From Solidesulfovibrio magneticus RS-1 (GTDB lineage Bacteria; Desulfobacterota; Desulfovibrionia; Desulfovibrionales; Desulfovibrionaceae): a stretch of DNA of 64,000 nt. Below the pieces are notes generated by a model. It did no database searches. It saw only the letters and a program-made list of their open reading frames with translations, and was not told the DNA's origin. Shown one piece after another: positions 33,879 through 44,948 of this stretch; position 1 is the stretch's first letter, and each line of letters begins with the position of its first letter. The stretch covers positions 3,501,501 through 3,565,500 of the forward strand of contig NC_012796.1 in assembly GCF_000010665.1 (NCBI RefSeq). The letters run 5' to 3'. The position numbers and the translations under genes were made by a program.

Positions 33879-34586
33879 TTAGCCCTCAAGCAGCTTGCGC
33901 ACCGACTGGGTGTCCACCTTGATGCCGGGACCCATGGTGGTGGCCAGGGCCATGGCCTGGAGATAGGTGCCCTTGGCGGCCGAGGGCTTCAGGCGCATGA
34001 CGGCGTCGATGACGGCGCGGAAGTTGTCGAGCAGCTTCTCGGGGCCAAAGGACCGCTTGCCCAGGGGCACATGAAGCACGCCGGCCTTGTCGACCTTGAA
34101 CTCGACCTTGCCGGCCTTGAGTTCGGACACGGCCTTGCCGATGTCAAAGGAGACGGTGCCGGTCTTGGCGTTGGGCATGAGGCCGCGGGGGCCGAGGATC
34201 TTGCCGATCTTGCCCACGGAAGCCATCATGTCCGGGGTGGCCACGGCGCTGTCGAAATCCAGGAAGCCGTTTTTCACCTTTTCAATGAGGTCGTCGCCGC
34301 CGACGAAGTCGGCTCCGGCCTCGCGGGCTTCGGTTTCCTTGTCGCCTTTGCAGAAAGCGGCCACGCGGATGGTCTTGCCCAGGCCATGGGGCAGCGACAC
34401 CGCGCCGCGCACCATCTGGTCGGAGTACTTGGGGTTGACGCCGAGGTTGAGCGCCACGTCGACGGTTTCGTCGAACTTGGCCTTGCCCGTCTGAACGGTC
34501 AGGGCCATGGCTTCGCTCACTTCATATTTCGCCGTGAGGTCGATGTCCTTGATCGCCTCGCGATAATTCTTCCCGTGCTTGGCCAT
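33879..34586 (-). CDS. rplA: 50S ribosomal protein L1
   Basis: 235 residues. Landmarks are [33 protein letters not shown] at the start, the domain II segment [14 protein letters not shown], and the ending [24 protein letters not shown] precedes the ATG. L1 binds 23S rRNA at the exit side and in many bacteria represses the rplK-rplA mRNA. rplK ends 29 nt upstream. Confidence 0.97.
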   Translation of the reverse strand: MAKHGKNYREAIKDIDLTAKYEVSEAMALTVQTGKAKFDETVDVALNLGVNPKYSDQMVRGAVSLPHGLGKTIRVAAFCKGDKETEAREAGADFVGGDDLIEKVKNGFLDFDSAVATPDMMASVGKIGKILGPRGLMPNAKTGTVSFDIGKAVSELKAGKVEFKVDKAGVLHVPLGKRSFGPEKLLDNFRAVIDAVMRLKPSAAKGTYLQAMALATTMGPGIKVDTQSVRKLLEG

Positions 34587-34615
34587 TGCGGAAATTCCTT
34601 TTGCGGTCGTGCCGG

Positions 34616-35038
<423 letters not shown>

Positions 35039-35068
35039 TGCGATTATCCTTACAAAAAGGGCCAGGCC

Positions 35069-35632
35069 CTAATTTTTGCTTACCTGCACGAAATCGAGTT
35101 CCACCGGGGTCTGACGGCCGAAGATGGAGACCGAAACGCGAAGCTTGCCCTTGTCGTAGTTGACGTCTTCGACAACGCCGTTGAACCCGCCGAAGGGGCC
35201 GTCGATGACCCGGACATCATCTCCCCGCTCAAAGTGGTACTTGGGCCGGGGCTGCTCCTGACGGCTGACCATCAGGCTGAGGATCTTCTGGGCCTCGCTG
35301 TCGCGCATGGGGGTCGGCTGGTTTTTGCCCCCGATAAAGCCGGTCACCCGAGGAATGGACTGGACCAGGTGCCAGGAATTGTCGTCCATGGCCATCTTGA
35401 CCATGACGTAGCCGGGATAGAACTTGCGCGTGGACGTTTTCTTCTCGCCCTTGACCAGTTCGATGATCTTCTCGGTCGGGACGACCACTTCCTTGATGCT
35501 GCCGCCATCCTGGCCGGTGCGCATCATTTCCCGCAGCGTCAGCTCCACCCGGTTCTCGAAGCCCGAGTAGGTGTGGACGATATACCAGCGAGCGTTGGAT
35601 TGCTCGTCGACGACGCCGTCGTTTTCAGCCAT
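35069..35632 (-). CDS. nusG: Transcription termination/antitermination factor NusG
   Basis: 187 residues from ATG 35632 (AENDGVVDEQSNARWYIVHTYSGFE). The NGN domain and the C-terminal KOW motif (FERGDDVRVIDGPFGGFNGVVEDVNYDKGKLRV) are complete. It contacts RNA polymerase and links it to Rho or the ribosome. It follows secE by 14 nt. Confidence 0.97.
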   Translation of the reverse strand: MAENDGVVDEQSNARWYIVHTYSGFENRVELTLREMMRTGQDGGSIKEVVVPTEKIIELVKGEKKTSTRKFYPGYVMVKMAMDDNSWHLVQSIPRVTGFIGGKNQPTPMRDSEAQKILSLMVSRQEQPRPKYHFERGDDVRVIDGPFGGFNGVVEDVNYDKGKLRVSVSIFGRQTPVELDFVQVSKN

Positions 35633-35646
35633 GATAGTGGTGTCCG

Positions 35647-35946
35647 TTACGAAAGGATGAGCGCGACGAGCCGGGAAAGGGCCATATCGACGACGCCCAG
35701 GTAGATGGCCATGACGACGCTGAAAACCAGGACCGCGATCCCGGTCTTCACCGTTTCTTCGCGGGTGGGCCAAGTGACCTTGCGCAGCTCGCCCTTGGCC
35801 TGTTCGAAGAATTCCTTGGCCTGATCAACGCGGCCGGTCAGGGAAACCCCGTCCTTGCCGGCCTCTTCCCGGACCTTGCCGGAAGAGGCCTTGGCCTTGG
35901 CGGGCTTTTCCGCGCCGTCGGCCGCCTGGGTCTTGTCTTTGGCCAT
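35647..35946 (-). CDS. secE: Protein translocase subunit SecE
   Basis: 99 residues. A Lys/Ala-rich N-terminal extension of about 40 residues precedes the conserved EFFEQAKGELRKVTWPTREETVKTG and one membrane helix (IAVLVFSVVMAIYLGVVDMALSRL). This is the single-helix SecE form. It clamps the SecY channel. tRNA-Trp ends 22 bp upstream on the same strand. Confidence 0.96.
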   Translation of the reverse strand: MAKDKTQAADGAEKPAKAKASSGKVREEAGKDGVSLTGRVDQAKEFFEQAKGELRKVTWPTREETVKTGIAVLVFSVVMAIYLGVVDMALSRLVALILS

Positions 35947-35967
35947 GACCTACGCCTTGCTTGAAAA

Positions 35968-36043
35968 TGGCAGGGCAGGAGGGATTCGAACCCCCAGCCC
36001 TCGGATTTGGAGTCCGATGCTCTACCGTTAGAGCTACTGCCCT
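35968..36043 (-). tRNA. tRNA-Trp (anticodon CCA)
   Basis: 76 nt with the 3' CCA encoded. The acceptor stem AGGGCAG/CTGCCCT pairs fully, the anticodon loop is CTCCAAA and the T-loop is GGTTCGAATCC. It lies between rpmG and secE, the usual bacterial order. Confidence 0.97.
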
Positions 36044-36061
36044 GCGTTTAACGACCGGAAC

Positions 36062-36211
36062 CTACTTCGTTTCCTTGTGGACCGTGTGCTTACGGTCGAA
36101 AGGACAATACTTCTTCAGTTCCATACGGCCGGTCGTGTTCTTCTTGTTCTTTTCCGTGGCGTAGTTCTTGCGCTTGCACTCGGTGCACTGCAGCTGGACG
36201 TTGATCCGCAT
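36062..36211 (-). CDS. rpmG: 50S ribosomal protein L33
   Basis: 49 residues ([20 protein letters not shown]...), ending [16 protein letters not shown]. It has two zinc cysteines in the first CxxC (residues 9 and 12) but the distal site reads CPFD, with one cysteine. GGAG lies 9 nt before ATG 36211, inside the last codons of tuf, whose stop is 3 nt upstream. Translation is therefore probably coupled to tuf. Confidence 0.95.
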   Translation of the reverse strand: MRINVQLQCTECKRKNYATEKNKKNTTGRMELKKYCPFDRKHTVHKETK

Positions 36212-36214
36212 CGC

Positions 36215-37408
<1,194 letters not shown>

Positions 37409-37458
37409 GTCATCCCCCTGCAGCTGGTGCTCTTCAGGATTTTTAGTGGTCGAAGATA

Positions 37459-37534
37459 TGGAGCCCACGGCCGGATTCGAACCGGCGACCTCTTCCTTAC
37501 CAAGGAAGTGCTCTGCCGACTGAGCTACGTGGGC
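37459..37534 (-). tRNA. tRNA-Thr (anticodon GGT)
   Basis: 76 nt with encoded CCA; acceptor GCCCACG/CGTGGGC, anticodon loop TTGGTAA, T-loop GGTTCGAATCC. It directly precedes tuf. Confidence 0.97.
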
Positions 37535-37563
37535 TTCGTCTAGCGGTAGGACACGGGCGGCTT

Positions 37564-37640
37564 TGGAGCGGGAAACGAGACTCGAACTCGCAACCCTCAG
37601 CTTGGAAGGCTGATGCTCTAGCCAATTGAGCTATTCCCGC
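37564..37640 (-). tRNA. tRNA-Gly (anticodon TCC)
   Basis: 77 nt with encoded CCA; acceptor GCGGGAA/TTCCCGC, anticodon loop CTTCCAA within the stem TCAGC/GCTGA, T-loop AGTTCGAGTCT. Confidence 0.97.
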
Positions 37641-37700
37641 GTATGTCACATGTAGTTCATGCGACAGGCTCTACCTGTCTCCTACTGCATTCGCGCTATA

Positions 37701-37786
37701 TGGTGGAGGGGGGAGGATTTGAACCTCCGAAGGCATACGCCGACAGATTTACAGTCTGTTCCCTTTGGCCACTCGGGAACCCCTCC
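37701..37786 (-). tRNA. tRNA-Tyr (anticodon GTA)
   Basis: 86 nt with encoded CCA and the long variable arm expected of bacterial tRNA-Tyr; acceptor GGAGGGG, anticodon loop CTGTAAA within CAGA/TCTG. Confidence 0.97.
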
Positions 37787-37792
37787 GAACCT

Positions 37793-37868
37793 TGGAGCTG
37801 GCGATGGGACTCGAACCCGCAACCTGCTGATTACAAATCAGCTGCTCTGCCAGTTGAGCTACGCCAGC
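37793..37868 (-). tRNA. tRNA-Thr (anticodon TGT)
   Basis: 76 nt with encoded CCA; acceptor GCTGGCG/CGCCAGC, anticodon loop TTTGTAA. First gene of the tRNA-tuf transcription unit. Confidence 0.97.
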
Positions 37869-37883
37869 CAACCGAGAAGCGGG

Positions 37884-37912
37884 TAACTAGCGAAACTCGT
37901 CGTTGCGGTCAA
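37884..37912 (-). promoter_or_regulatory. Candidate promoter of the tRNA-tuf operon
   Basis: On the minus strand TTGACC (37907-37912), a 17-bp spacer, and TAGTTA (37884-37889). The -35 box is strong and the -10 box poor. It begins 16 bp upstream of the first tRNA, as expected for a stable-RNA operon. Confidence 0.45.
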
Positions 37913-38046
37913 GCCTTTTTTTGTCACCAGATCGCCGCGTGTGGTTTCACCCAGACGCGAAGCAGAGTTATTAGACCCAACCCGGACCCTTGGCAAGGCT
38001 TTTTTTGCATTTCCCACATTTTTCTTTTCCCTCCCCCACGCCAACA

Positions 38047-38075
38047 TTGTCACAAGCACCCTCCTCCCCTATATT
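38047..38075 (+). promoter_or_regulatory. Sigma-70-type promoter of ftsH
   Basis: TTGTCA (38047-38052), a 17-bp spacer and TATATT (38070-38075), 45 bp before the ftsH ATG. It is the best housekeeping promoter match in the window. The 252-bp gap also holds the divergent tRNA operon promoter. Confidence 0.65.
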
Positions 38076-38120
38076 CAGACCAAATACCGCCCATTCCCAC
38101 CTCTCACCTTCGAGCGCTTC

Positions 38121-39959
38121 ATGAAAAATATGGAAAAACACCATCGATTCTCCCTGTGGTACGTGCTCATCGCCATCTGGGGCGTGCTGCTGCTTAACAA
38201 CCTCATCGTCACCAGCTACGGCCCCAAGAATCTGCCCTACTCAGAATTCCTCACTCGTTTGCAAGCCGGCGACATCACCGAGGTTTCCATCACCGGCGAC
38301 GTCATCGCCGGGGCCATGAAGGCCACGGGCAAGGACGGCGAAAACGACGCCACCCAGGAATTCGTCACCCGCCGGGTGGACACCGACCTCTCCAACGAAC
38401 TGGCCAAGCACAACGTGGTCTTCCGGGCCCAACCCGAATCCACCTTCCTGCGCGACATCCTGTCCTGGATCGTTCCCATCCTGCTCTTTTTCGGCATCTG
38501 GTACTTCATGATGCAACGCCTCAACCCCGGCCAGGGCGTCATGGCTTTTGGCAAGAACAAGGCCCGGGTCTACGCCGAAAAGGACATCGAGACGCGGTTT
38601 TCCGACGTAGCCGGCTGCGACGAGGCCAAGACCGAACTGGAAGAGATCGTCGATTATCTCAAAACCCCGGAGCGCTTCCAGCGACTGGGCGGCCAGATGC
38701 CCAAGGGAGTGCTCTTGGTCGGCCCGCCGGGCACGGGCAAAACGTTGCTGGCCCGGGCCGTGGCTGGCGAGGCGCAAGTCCCGTTTTTTTCCATCTCCGG
38801 CTCGGAATTCGTGGAGATGTTCGTGGGCGTGGGGGCGGCCCGGGTGCGCGAACTCTTTGTCCAGGCCAAGGAGAAGGCCCCGTGCATCATCTTCATCGAC
38901 GAGCTCGACGCCATCGGCAAATCCCGCTCCGGGGCCATCGTCGGCGGCCACGACGAGCGGGAACAGACCCTCAATCAGCTGCTTGTCGAGATGGACGGCT
39001 TCGATCCCCGGGTCGGGGTCATCATCATGGCAGCCACCAACCGGCCCGAGACCCTGGATCCGGCCCTGTTGCGGGCCGGACGCTTCGACCGGCAAGTGCT
39101 TGTGGATCGGCCGGACGTCATCGGCCGTGAGCAGATCCTTCGCGTCCACGCCAAAAAGGTGGCCCTGGCCCCGGAGGTCGATCTTTCCATCATTGCCCGC
39201 AAGACCCCGGGCTTTTCCGGGGCCGATCTGGCCAACGCCATCAACGAGGCCGCCCTGCTCGCCGCCCGCAAGGACAAAGACGCCGTGGGCATGGACGACC
39301 TGGAAGAAGCCGTGGACCGCATCATGGGCGGGCTGGAAAAAAAGAACCGGGTGATCAATCCCCAGGAAAAAAAGGTGGTGGCCTACCACGAGGCCGGCCA
39401 CGCCATCGTGGCCACCTTCACCCCCGGGGCCGATGCGGTCCATAAAATCTCCATCGTGCCGCGCGGCATCGGGGCCCTGGGCTGGACCCAACAATTGCCC
39501 ACCGAGGACCGCTACCTCATGACCCAGACCGAGCTGCTCGGCAAAATCGACGTACTTCTCGGCGGTCGGGCGGCCGAACGGCTCGTTTTCGGCGACGTGT
39601 CCACGGGCGCGCACAACGACCTGCAACGGGCAACCGACATCGCCATGGCCATGGTCACGGAATACGGCATGGGGCAAACCCTGGGCCAGGCCACCTACCC
39701 GCGCCAAAACCGGCCGGTGTTTCTCTCGGCCGACCAGAGCGGCCTGGCCGGGCGGGAATATTCCGAAGCCACGGCAGCCCGGGTGGACGCCGAGGTCAAA
39801 ACCATCCTGGAAACCGCCTACGAGCGGGTGACGGCGCTCCTCACCGGCCACATGGCGGTGCTCGACCGGGTGGCCGGCGAATTGTTGGAGCGTGAAGTGC
39901 TCGACGAAACCGAATTCAAGGCGCTTTTGGGCGACGCGCCCCCCACTGCCGCCGCTTAG
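38121..39959 (+). CDS. ftsH: ATP-dependent zinc metalloprotease FtsH
   Basis: 612 residues from ATG 38121 (a second ATG at codon 4 is possible; neither has a strong ribosome-binding site). Two membrane helices ([18 protein letters not shown] and [19 protein letters not shown]) flank a short periplasmic domain. The AAA module has Walker A GPPGTGKT, pore loop [13 protein letters not shown] and Walker [13 protein letters not shown]. The protease site is HEAGH, with a downstream Asp ligand in the DLQRATDIA region. It degrades unneeded or damaged membrane and cytosolic proteins. Confidence 0.97.
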   Translation: MKNMEKHHRFSLWYVLIAIWGVLLLNNLIVTSYGPKNLPYSEFLTRLQAGDITEVSITGDVIAGAMKATGKDGENDATQEFVTRRVDTDLSNELAKHNVVFRAQPESTFLRDILSWIVPILLFFGIWYFMMQRLNPGQGVMAFGKNKARVYAEKDIETRFSDVAGCDEAKTELEEIVDYLKTPERFQRLGGQMPKGVLLVGPPGTGKTLLARAVAGEAQVPFFSISGSEFVEMFVGVGAARVRELFVQAKEKAPCIIFIDELDAIGKSRSGAIVGGHDEREQTLNQLLVEMDGFDPRVGVIIMAATNRPETLDPALLRAGRFDRQVLVDRPDVIGREQILRVHAKKVALAPEVDLSIIARKTPGFSGADLANAINEAALLAARKDKDAVGMDDLEEAVDRIMGGLEKKNRVINPQEKKVVAYHEAGHAIVATFTPGADAVHKISIVPRGIGALGWTQQLPTEDRYLMTQTELLGKIDVLLGGRAAERLVFGDVSTGAHNDLQRATDIAMAMVTEYGMGQTLGQATYPRQNRPVFLSADQSGLAGREYSEATAARVDAEVKTILETAYERVTALLTGHMAVLDRVAGELLEREVLDETEFKALLGDAPPTAAA

Positions 39960-39969
39960 GAGTGCTGTC

Positions 39970-41181
39970 ATGACGGTCCCGCCTTCGATGTGCGCGGCAT
40001 TGCTGGCCGCTTTGCTCCTCGTGCCGACCCTGGGGCCGGCCCAGTCGCTTCACGTCAACGGCGATCCGTACATGACCGTGACCGACGCCGCCCAAGCGCG
40101 TCTCGCGGACGGGCGGAAACAGCGCGCGCCGGCCCTGGCCGTCGGCGATTCGGTCTTTGTGCTGGAGGTCAAGGACGGCTGGGCGACGGTGGCCCGGCCC
40201 GATCCCCGACAACCGAATTTCCCGGGCCGCCTGTACCGCCTGCCTCTGGCGGCCCTGGCCGCGCAGCCCGGCAAGACCCAGGCGCACCGTCCGGCCTGGG
40301 CCCCGGCCCCGGGCGACCCGGCCCTGGCCGAGCGGGACATCGTAGCCTACGAGGACGAGCCGTGGATCATGGTGCGGGCAAGCGCGGCCAAGCCCCGGCG
40401 CGTGGCCAAGGGGGCCAGCCCGGCCGTGTCGGCCGACGGGACGCTTTTGGCGTATTGCCCAGAGGCGGAAGGCGGCGTGACCGTGGTCGATCTGACGGGC
40501 AAGGCCAAGCCCCGTCGGTTTCCGACCACGCCGCAGGCCGTGCGCGAAATCCATTTTTCGCCCCAGGGCCTGATGCTGGCCTGGCGTGTCGATGACCGCC
40601 GCGTCCCTGGAAACCCGCGCGACCGCATCGAAAGCGTGAACCTCGCCGCGCCCGAGGCCAAACCAGCCGTGGTCGTTGCCTGGTTGCCCGTCACCACGGC
40701 GTTCGACGGATTCGGCGCAGACGGCAAGACGTTGGCGTTTTTCGTCTACGAGGGCGAGGCCAACCAGTTGCGCCTGGTTGATGCGGGCGGCCGTGTGCTG
40801 CGCCAGACGCCGATTTCGGCCTTTCTCGACCCAACCCTGGATTCCAGCGGCGACAAGTATCTGCCAAGTCCGACAAACGACACGCTGGTGCTGGCCGCAA
40901 GCGACGTCAACCCCTCGCCGGCCATGGAGCGCTGGCTCAATGACTCCGGCAGCGCACTGTTTCTGTGCGACCTGGGCAGCGCCACGAGCTATCGCCTCAC
41001 GCCCCGGGACCTTGTCGCGGTCACCCCGACCTGGACGCCGGACGGCCAGCGCATCTATTTTTCGGGCCTGCCGGAAAAGCCCGCCAACGGGACGCACCAC
41101 CTCTACCGCATGAACGCGGACGGCACGGGGCTGACGGAATTGGGGAAGGGATTCGCGCCGAGCGTGGGGACGCGGCCGTAG
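39970..41181 (+). CDS. Secreted TolB-like beta-propeller protein
   Basis: 403 residues from ATG 39970; its AGGAG overlaps the ftsH stop, so it is probably coupled to ftsH. A signal peptide covers residues 1-24 (ALLAALLLVPTLGPAQS). WD40-like PD40 repeats are visible: AVSADGTLLAYCPEAEGGV, REIHFSPQGLMLAWR, VTPTWTPDGQRIYFSGL and the ending MNADGTGLTEL. An SH3-like section (VGDSVFVLEVKDGWATVARPD) precedes the propeller. It is likely a periplasmic scaffold; the specific role is unknown. Confidence 0.75.
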   Translation: MTVPPSMCAALLAALLLVPTLGPAQSLHVNGDPYMTVTDAAQARLADGRKQRAPALAVGDSVFVLEVKDGWATVARPDPRQPNFPGRLYRLPLAALAAQPGKTQAHRPAWAPAPGDPALAERDIVAYEDEPWIMVRASAAKPRRVAKGASPAVSADGTLLAYCPEAEGGVTVVDLTGKAKPRRFPTTPQAVREIHFSPQGLMLAWRVDDRRVPGNPRDRIESVNLAAPEAKPAVVVAWLPVTTAFDGFGADGKTLAFFVYEGEANQLRLVDAGGRVLRQTPISAFLDPTLDSSGDKYLPSPTNDTLVLAASDVNPSPAMERWLNDSGSALFLCDLGSATSYRLTPRDLVAVTPTWTPDGQRIYFSGLPEKPANGTHHLYRMNADGTGLTELGKGFAPSVGTRP

Positions 41182-41288
41182 CGTCGCGGCCCTGTCCGCG
41201 CCGGGCTTGACCGTCGCCGAGCGACGAGGACGCTACGCGGCCGCGCGTCAATAATGTCCAGGGTGAGGCCGAGGCAAACGGGCCGGAA

Positions 41289-42149
41289 TTACGGCTTTCG
41301 CCCCTCCACCACCCGCTCCAGGCCGGCCAGATCGCGGCGCACGACGACGTCGGTAAATCCTGCCTCGGCCAGGAAGGCGGCGGCGGCCGGTCCCTGCTTC
41401 CAGCCGATCTCGACCAGCAGCGTCCCGCCCGGGGCCAGTCGCGACAAGGCGGCCCGGGCCACCGTGGGCACGGCCTCAAGCCCTGTCTCGCCCGGGGTCA
41501 GGGCGCTGGACGGCTCAAACTCCCGCACTTCGCGGGAGCACTCCCGGTATTCAGCGGCGCTGACGTAGGGCGGATTGGACACGACCAGCCCGTAGCCCTC
41601 GCCATGGGCCGGCAGATCGGCGAAGTCGGCTTCAAAAAAGGTCAGGCGTTGGGCCACCTGATGCCGGACGGCGTTTTGCCGGGCCACGGCCAGGGCCTCG
41701 GGGCTCAGGTCCAGGGCCAGGCCCGTCGCGCCGGGAAAACGCACGGCCAGGGTCACGGCCAGACAGCCCGAGCCGGTTCCGAGGTCGGCAAACGACGTCA
41801 GCTCGCCGGCCGGGAACAGTTCCAGCGACCGGTCGATGATGAGCTCCGTCTCCGGGCGCGGGATGAGCGTGGCCGGGGTGACGGCGAAATCCAGGCCGTA
41901 GAATTCGCGCTCGCCCAGGATGTAGGCGACGGGTTCGCCCTTGCCCCGGCGGGCGACCAGGGGACGCACGAGGTCGAGTTCTTCCGGGGTCAGGGGCCGG
42001 TCCATGGCCAGAATGAGGCCGAGGCGGTCCAGGCCCAGGGCCTGGGACAACAGGAGCTGGGCCGAGAGCCTGGGACTGTCCAGGCCCCGGCCCTCGAAAA
42101 AGGCTTCGCTCTTGGCCAGGATCTCGCGAACCGTGGGCGCTTTCGCCAT
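41289..42149 (-). CDS. prmC: Peptide chain release factor N5-glutamine methyltransferase
   Basis: 286 residues from ATG 42149, preceded by GGAGGGAG. The SAM site FADLGTGSGCLAVTLA, the acidic ALDLSPEAL and the catalytic NPPYV are all present, as is the N-terminal substrate domain with IPRPETELI. It methylates the glutamine of the GGQ motif in release factors. Its substrate gene prfA is directly upstream on the same strand. Confidence 0.96.
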   Translation of the reverse strand: MAKAPTVREILAKSEAFFEGRGLDSPRLSAQLLLSQALGLDRLGLILAMDRPLTPEELDLVRPLVARRGKGEPVAYILGEREFYGLDFAVTPATLIPRPETELIIDRSLELFPAGELTSFADLGTGSGCLAVTLAVRFPGATGLALDLSPEALAVARQNAVRHQVAQRLTFFEADFADLPAHGEGYGLVVSNPPYVSAAEYRECSREVREFEPSSALTPGETGLEAVPTVARAALSRLAPGGTLLVEIGWKQGPAAAAFLAEAGFTDVVVRRDLAGLERVVEGRKP

Positions 42150-42240
42150 CTTCTCCCTCCAATGCGCCGGGGCGCGCGTGCCCGGGCCGCTCACAACAGC
42201 CCAGGTACGCGCGCCCCTGAGAACACGGCTACGCCCCCAG

Positions 42241-42293
42241 CTCCCCGGGTGGGGTTTCCAAAGGGGCTCAGCCCCTTTGGCCGCCGGAGGCAC
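42241..42293 (-). repeat. Palindromic 3'-flanking repeat, copy E
   Basis: On the minus strand it starts GTGCCTCCGGCGG at 42293, 17 nt after the prfA stop. The palindrome is CCAAAGGGGCTGAGCCCCTTTGG, wholly different in arm sequence from copies A-D yet perfectly paired. It fills most of the prfA-prmC gap. Confidence 0.82.
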
Positions 42294-42310
42294 TCTTCTC
42301 TCTTCCCCTT

Positions 42311-43384
42311 TTACGCAGCATCCGCCTGCGCCTTCAGGGCCTCGGCCTGGTAGTGGCCGATGAGCGCGCCGCACAGTTCGTCGAGGTCGCCTTCCAGGAC
42401 GGCGTCGAGGCGGTAGAGCGTCAGGTTGATGCGGTGGTCGGTGACGCGGCCTTGGGGAAAGTTGTAGGTGCGGATGCGTTCCGAGCGGTCGCCGGTGCCG
42501 ACCTGGGAGCGGCGGGCGGCTTCCTGTTCGGCCCGTTGCTTGTCCTGTTCGACCTGGAGCAGGCGAGAGCGCAGAACCTTGAGGGCCTTGGCCTTGTTTT
42601 TGTGCTGGGACTTTTCGTCCTGGCAGATGACCACCAGCCCGGAGGGGATGTGGGTGACGCGCACGGCCGAGTCGGTGGTGTTGACGCTCTGGCCGCCGGG
42701 ACCGCTGGAGCGGTAGACGTCGATGCGCAGCTCGTTGGGGTCGATGGCGACATCGACTTCCTCGGCTTCGGGCATGATGGCCACGGTAACGGCCGAGGTG
42801 TGGATACGGCCCTGGGATTCGGTGGCCGGCACGCGCTGGACACGGTGGGCGCCGGATTCGTATTTGAGGCGGCTGTAGACCTTGTCGCCGGAGATGGAGG
42901 CGATGACTTCCTTGAAGCCCCCGGAGCCGGTCTCGGACTGGCTCATGATCTCGACCTTCCAGCGCTTGGTCTCGGCGTAGCGGGTGTACATGCGGAAGAG
43001 GTCGCCGGCGAAAAGGGCCGCTTCGTCGCCGCCGGTGCCGGCCCGGATTTCCAGCAGGATGTTTTTTTCATCCATGGGATCCTTGGGCAAAAGCAGCACC
43101 TTGAGCCGGGCTTCCAGTTCGACCTGGGCTTCCTTGAGGGCCTTGGTCTCGGCCTGGGCCAGCTCGCGGATCTCGGGATCGGGGTCCTGGGCCATTTCCT
43201 GGTTGTCTTCCAGGTCCTGGGCGATCTTTTTGTACTCCCGGAAGGCGGCCACCACATCGCTGAGGTCGGAGTGGGTCTTGGACAGCTTACGGAAGCGCTC
43301 CTGGTCGGAGACGACGTCGGGCGCGGACAGTTGGCGTTCCAGATCCTCGTACTTGCGTTCGAGGCTTTCGAGCTTGGCGAACAT
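42311..43384 (-). CDS. prfA: Peptide chain release factor 1
   Basis: 357 residues. The GGQ peptidyl-hydrolysis motif appears in [17 protein letters not shown], and the tripeptide PAT in [15 protein letters not shown] identifies it as RF1 (UAA/UAG) rather than RF2. It is part of the run rpmE-DUF1385-prfA-prmC, a common order in delta-type proteobacteria. PrmC encoded downstream modifies it. Confidence 0.97.
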   Translation of the reverse strand: MFAKLESLERKYEDLERQLSAPDVVSDQERFRKLSKTHSDLSDVVAAFREYKKIAQDLEDNQEMAQDPDPEIRELAQAETKALKEAQVELEARLKVLLLPKDPMDEKNILLEIRAGTGGDEAALFAGDLFRMYTRYAETKRWKVEIMSQSETGSGGFKEVIASISGDKVYSRLKYESGAHRVQRVPATESQGRIHTSAVTVAIMPEAEEVDVAIDPNELRIDVYRSSGPGGQSVNTTDSAVRVTHIPSGLVVICQDEKSQHKNKAKALKVLRSRLLQVEQDKQRAEQEAARRSQVGTGDRSERIRTYNFPQGRVTDHRINLTLYRLDAVLEGDLDELCGALIGHYQAEALKAQADAA

Positions 43385-43547
43385 GGGGCTTCTCCGGGGC
43401 GGGGCGTTTGGGGCGACGGTCGTCTCGCGCAGAGTCCGACCGGGCGTCGCGCGCCAAAGCGGTGGTGTTTAATACGATTCGCAATAAAGGCGTTCGTGGT
43501 TTCGCCCGAGGGGCGACGCTCGGTCCGGGGACGCGGCCGCCGCGCTA

Positions 43548-44504
43548 TCAGGCGACGGGACGCTCGGCCACCGCGCCGTCCAGGGCGGCCAGGGCCACCT
43601 CGATCTGGGCGTCGTCGGGTTCCTTGGTGGTGAGCATCTGCATGAAAAGCCCGGGGGCCGAGATCAGGCGGCAGACGATGTTCGTGTGGAACTTGCCGGC
43701 CAGTTTGATGACCTCGTAGGCCAGGGCGCTGACCGGAACCATGAGCACAAGCTTCATGACCACGATATAGGCCTGCTTGAGCACACTGTTGTCCGGCACG
43801 TAAAACGTCATGAGCCAGGGCACGAGAAAGGCGTAAAGCACAATGGAGATGGCCAGGACGAAAAGCAGGAAGGCTGTGCCGCAACGCGGATGCAGGCGGG
43901 AAAAGCCCCGCGCGCCTTCGGGGGTCAGCGGCGCGCCCTGCTCATAGGCCCAGATGACCTTGTGTTCGGCCCCGTGGTACTGAAACACCCGACGGATGTC
44001 CGGCAGATAGGAGATGGCCGCCACGTAGCCCAGGAACAGGAGCATCTTGAAAAGCCCGTCCCAGACGTGGAAGCTTAAGTCCTCCACGCCGCCGGAAAGG
44101 CCCATGCCGCGCATCCCCAGCGAAAACAGGTGGGGTGTGACGACGAAAAGCAGCAAGGCGAAGCCGATGGAGGCGGCCAGGGTCAACCCCATGGCCCACG
44201 GCCCCATCTCCACGCCGTCTTCTTCGTCCTCAAGAGCGACCTGGGCCGAATAATTGAGCGCCTTGATGCCGTTGACCAACGTCTCCAGAAGCACCGGAAA
44301 ACCGCGCAACAGCGGCTTTTTGAGCCACTTGGAGGCGGTCAGCGAGAACCAGGGGCGCACATCGAGCAGGATGTCGCCGCCGGGCTTGCGCACGGCGATA
44401 GCCAGCCGCTCCCGGTCGCGCATCATGACTCCCTCCATGACAGCCTGGCCGCCAACGGTGGGCGAAGCGACGAGAAGCGGCAAAAGACGCAGCAAACGTT
44501 TCAT
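43548..44504 (-). CDS. DUF1385 membrane protein
   Basis: 318 residues from ATG 44504; a TTG five codons earlier is an alternative. The family's opening VGGQAVMEGVMMR and central FQYHGAEHKVIWAYE (two histidines) and LHPRCGTAFLLFVLAISI are clear. Four membrane helices are evident. It is an inner-membrane protein of unknown function that is often next to rpmE and prfA in this lineage, as here. The conserved HGAEH and HPRCGT motifs suggest metal binding, which is an inference. Confidence 0.88.
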   Translation of the reverse strand: MKRLLRLLPLLVASPTVGGQAVMEGVMMRDRERLAIAVRKPGGDILLDVRPWFSLTASKWLKKPLLRGFPVLLETLVNGIKALNYSAQVALEDEEDGVEMGPWAMGLTLAASIGFALLLFVVTPHLFSLGMRGMGLSGGVEDLSFHVWDGLFKMLLFLGYVAAISYLPDIRRVFQYHGAEHKVIWAYEQGAPLTPEGARGFSRLHPRCGTAFLLFVLAISIVLYAFLVPWLMTFYVPDNSVLKQAYIVVMKLVLMVPVSALAYEVIKLAGKFHTNIVCRLISAPGLFMQMLTTKEPDDAQIEVALAALDGAVAERPVA

Positions 44505-44568
44505 GGCCGGGGTCCGCAAGGGGCCGCCGGGCGGGTGGTCCGCCCGACGGTCTCGGGCATAGGCCGCA

Positions 44569-44784
44569 CTAGGCCTTTTTCTCGAAATTGGCGTACTTTT
44601 TCCGGAAGCGGTCGATGCGGCCGGCGGTGTCGAGGAAGCGCTGCTTGCCAGTGAAAAACGGATGGCAGTTGGAGCAGACTTCGACCTGGACCAGCTCGCC
44701 CTTGGTGGACAGGGCCTGGGCTTCGAAACCGCAGTGGCAGCGGATGGTGGCCTTGAACGTCTTGGGATGGATATCTTTCTTCAT
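44569..44784 (-). CDS. rpmE: 50S ribosomal protein L31
   Basis: 71 residues of the zinc-containing type, with CHC near residue 16 and [24 protein letters not shown] near residue 37. GGAG lies before ATG 44784. It leads the rpmE-DUF1385-prfA-prmC operon, divergent from thiC. Confidence 0.97.
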   Translation of the reverse strand: MKKDIHPKTFKATIRCHCGFEAQALSTKGELVQVEVCSNCHPFFTGKQRFLDTAGRIDRFRKKYANFEKKA

Positions 44785-44948
44785 GGCTCGACTCCTTGAA
44801 TGTCCCTTCCGGGAAAGCGAGATGAACTAACGCCTTTTTATGCCCTTGGCAAGCCCTTCGTGGCACATGATTTCAAACCGACCGGCTTGGACTTTGCCGC
44901 CCGCCGTGGTAGACAACTCCCCAACTCCACCTGCGACAAGGAAGCAGC

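Noticed and set aside
37409-37468. N-terminal extension of EF-Tu
   Set aside because: The extra codons run into the tRNA-Thr gene; GGGGGAT before ATG 37408 and the standard 397-residue length fix the start.
44785-44948. Possible TPP riboswitch before thiC
   Set aside because: No CTGAGA or thi-box core could be found in this region or before thi4, only ordinary leader sequence.
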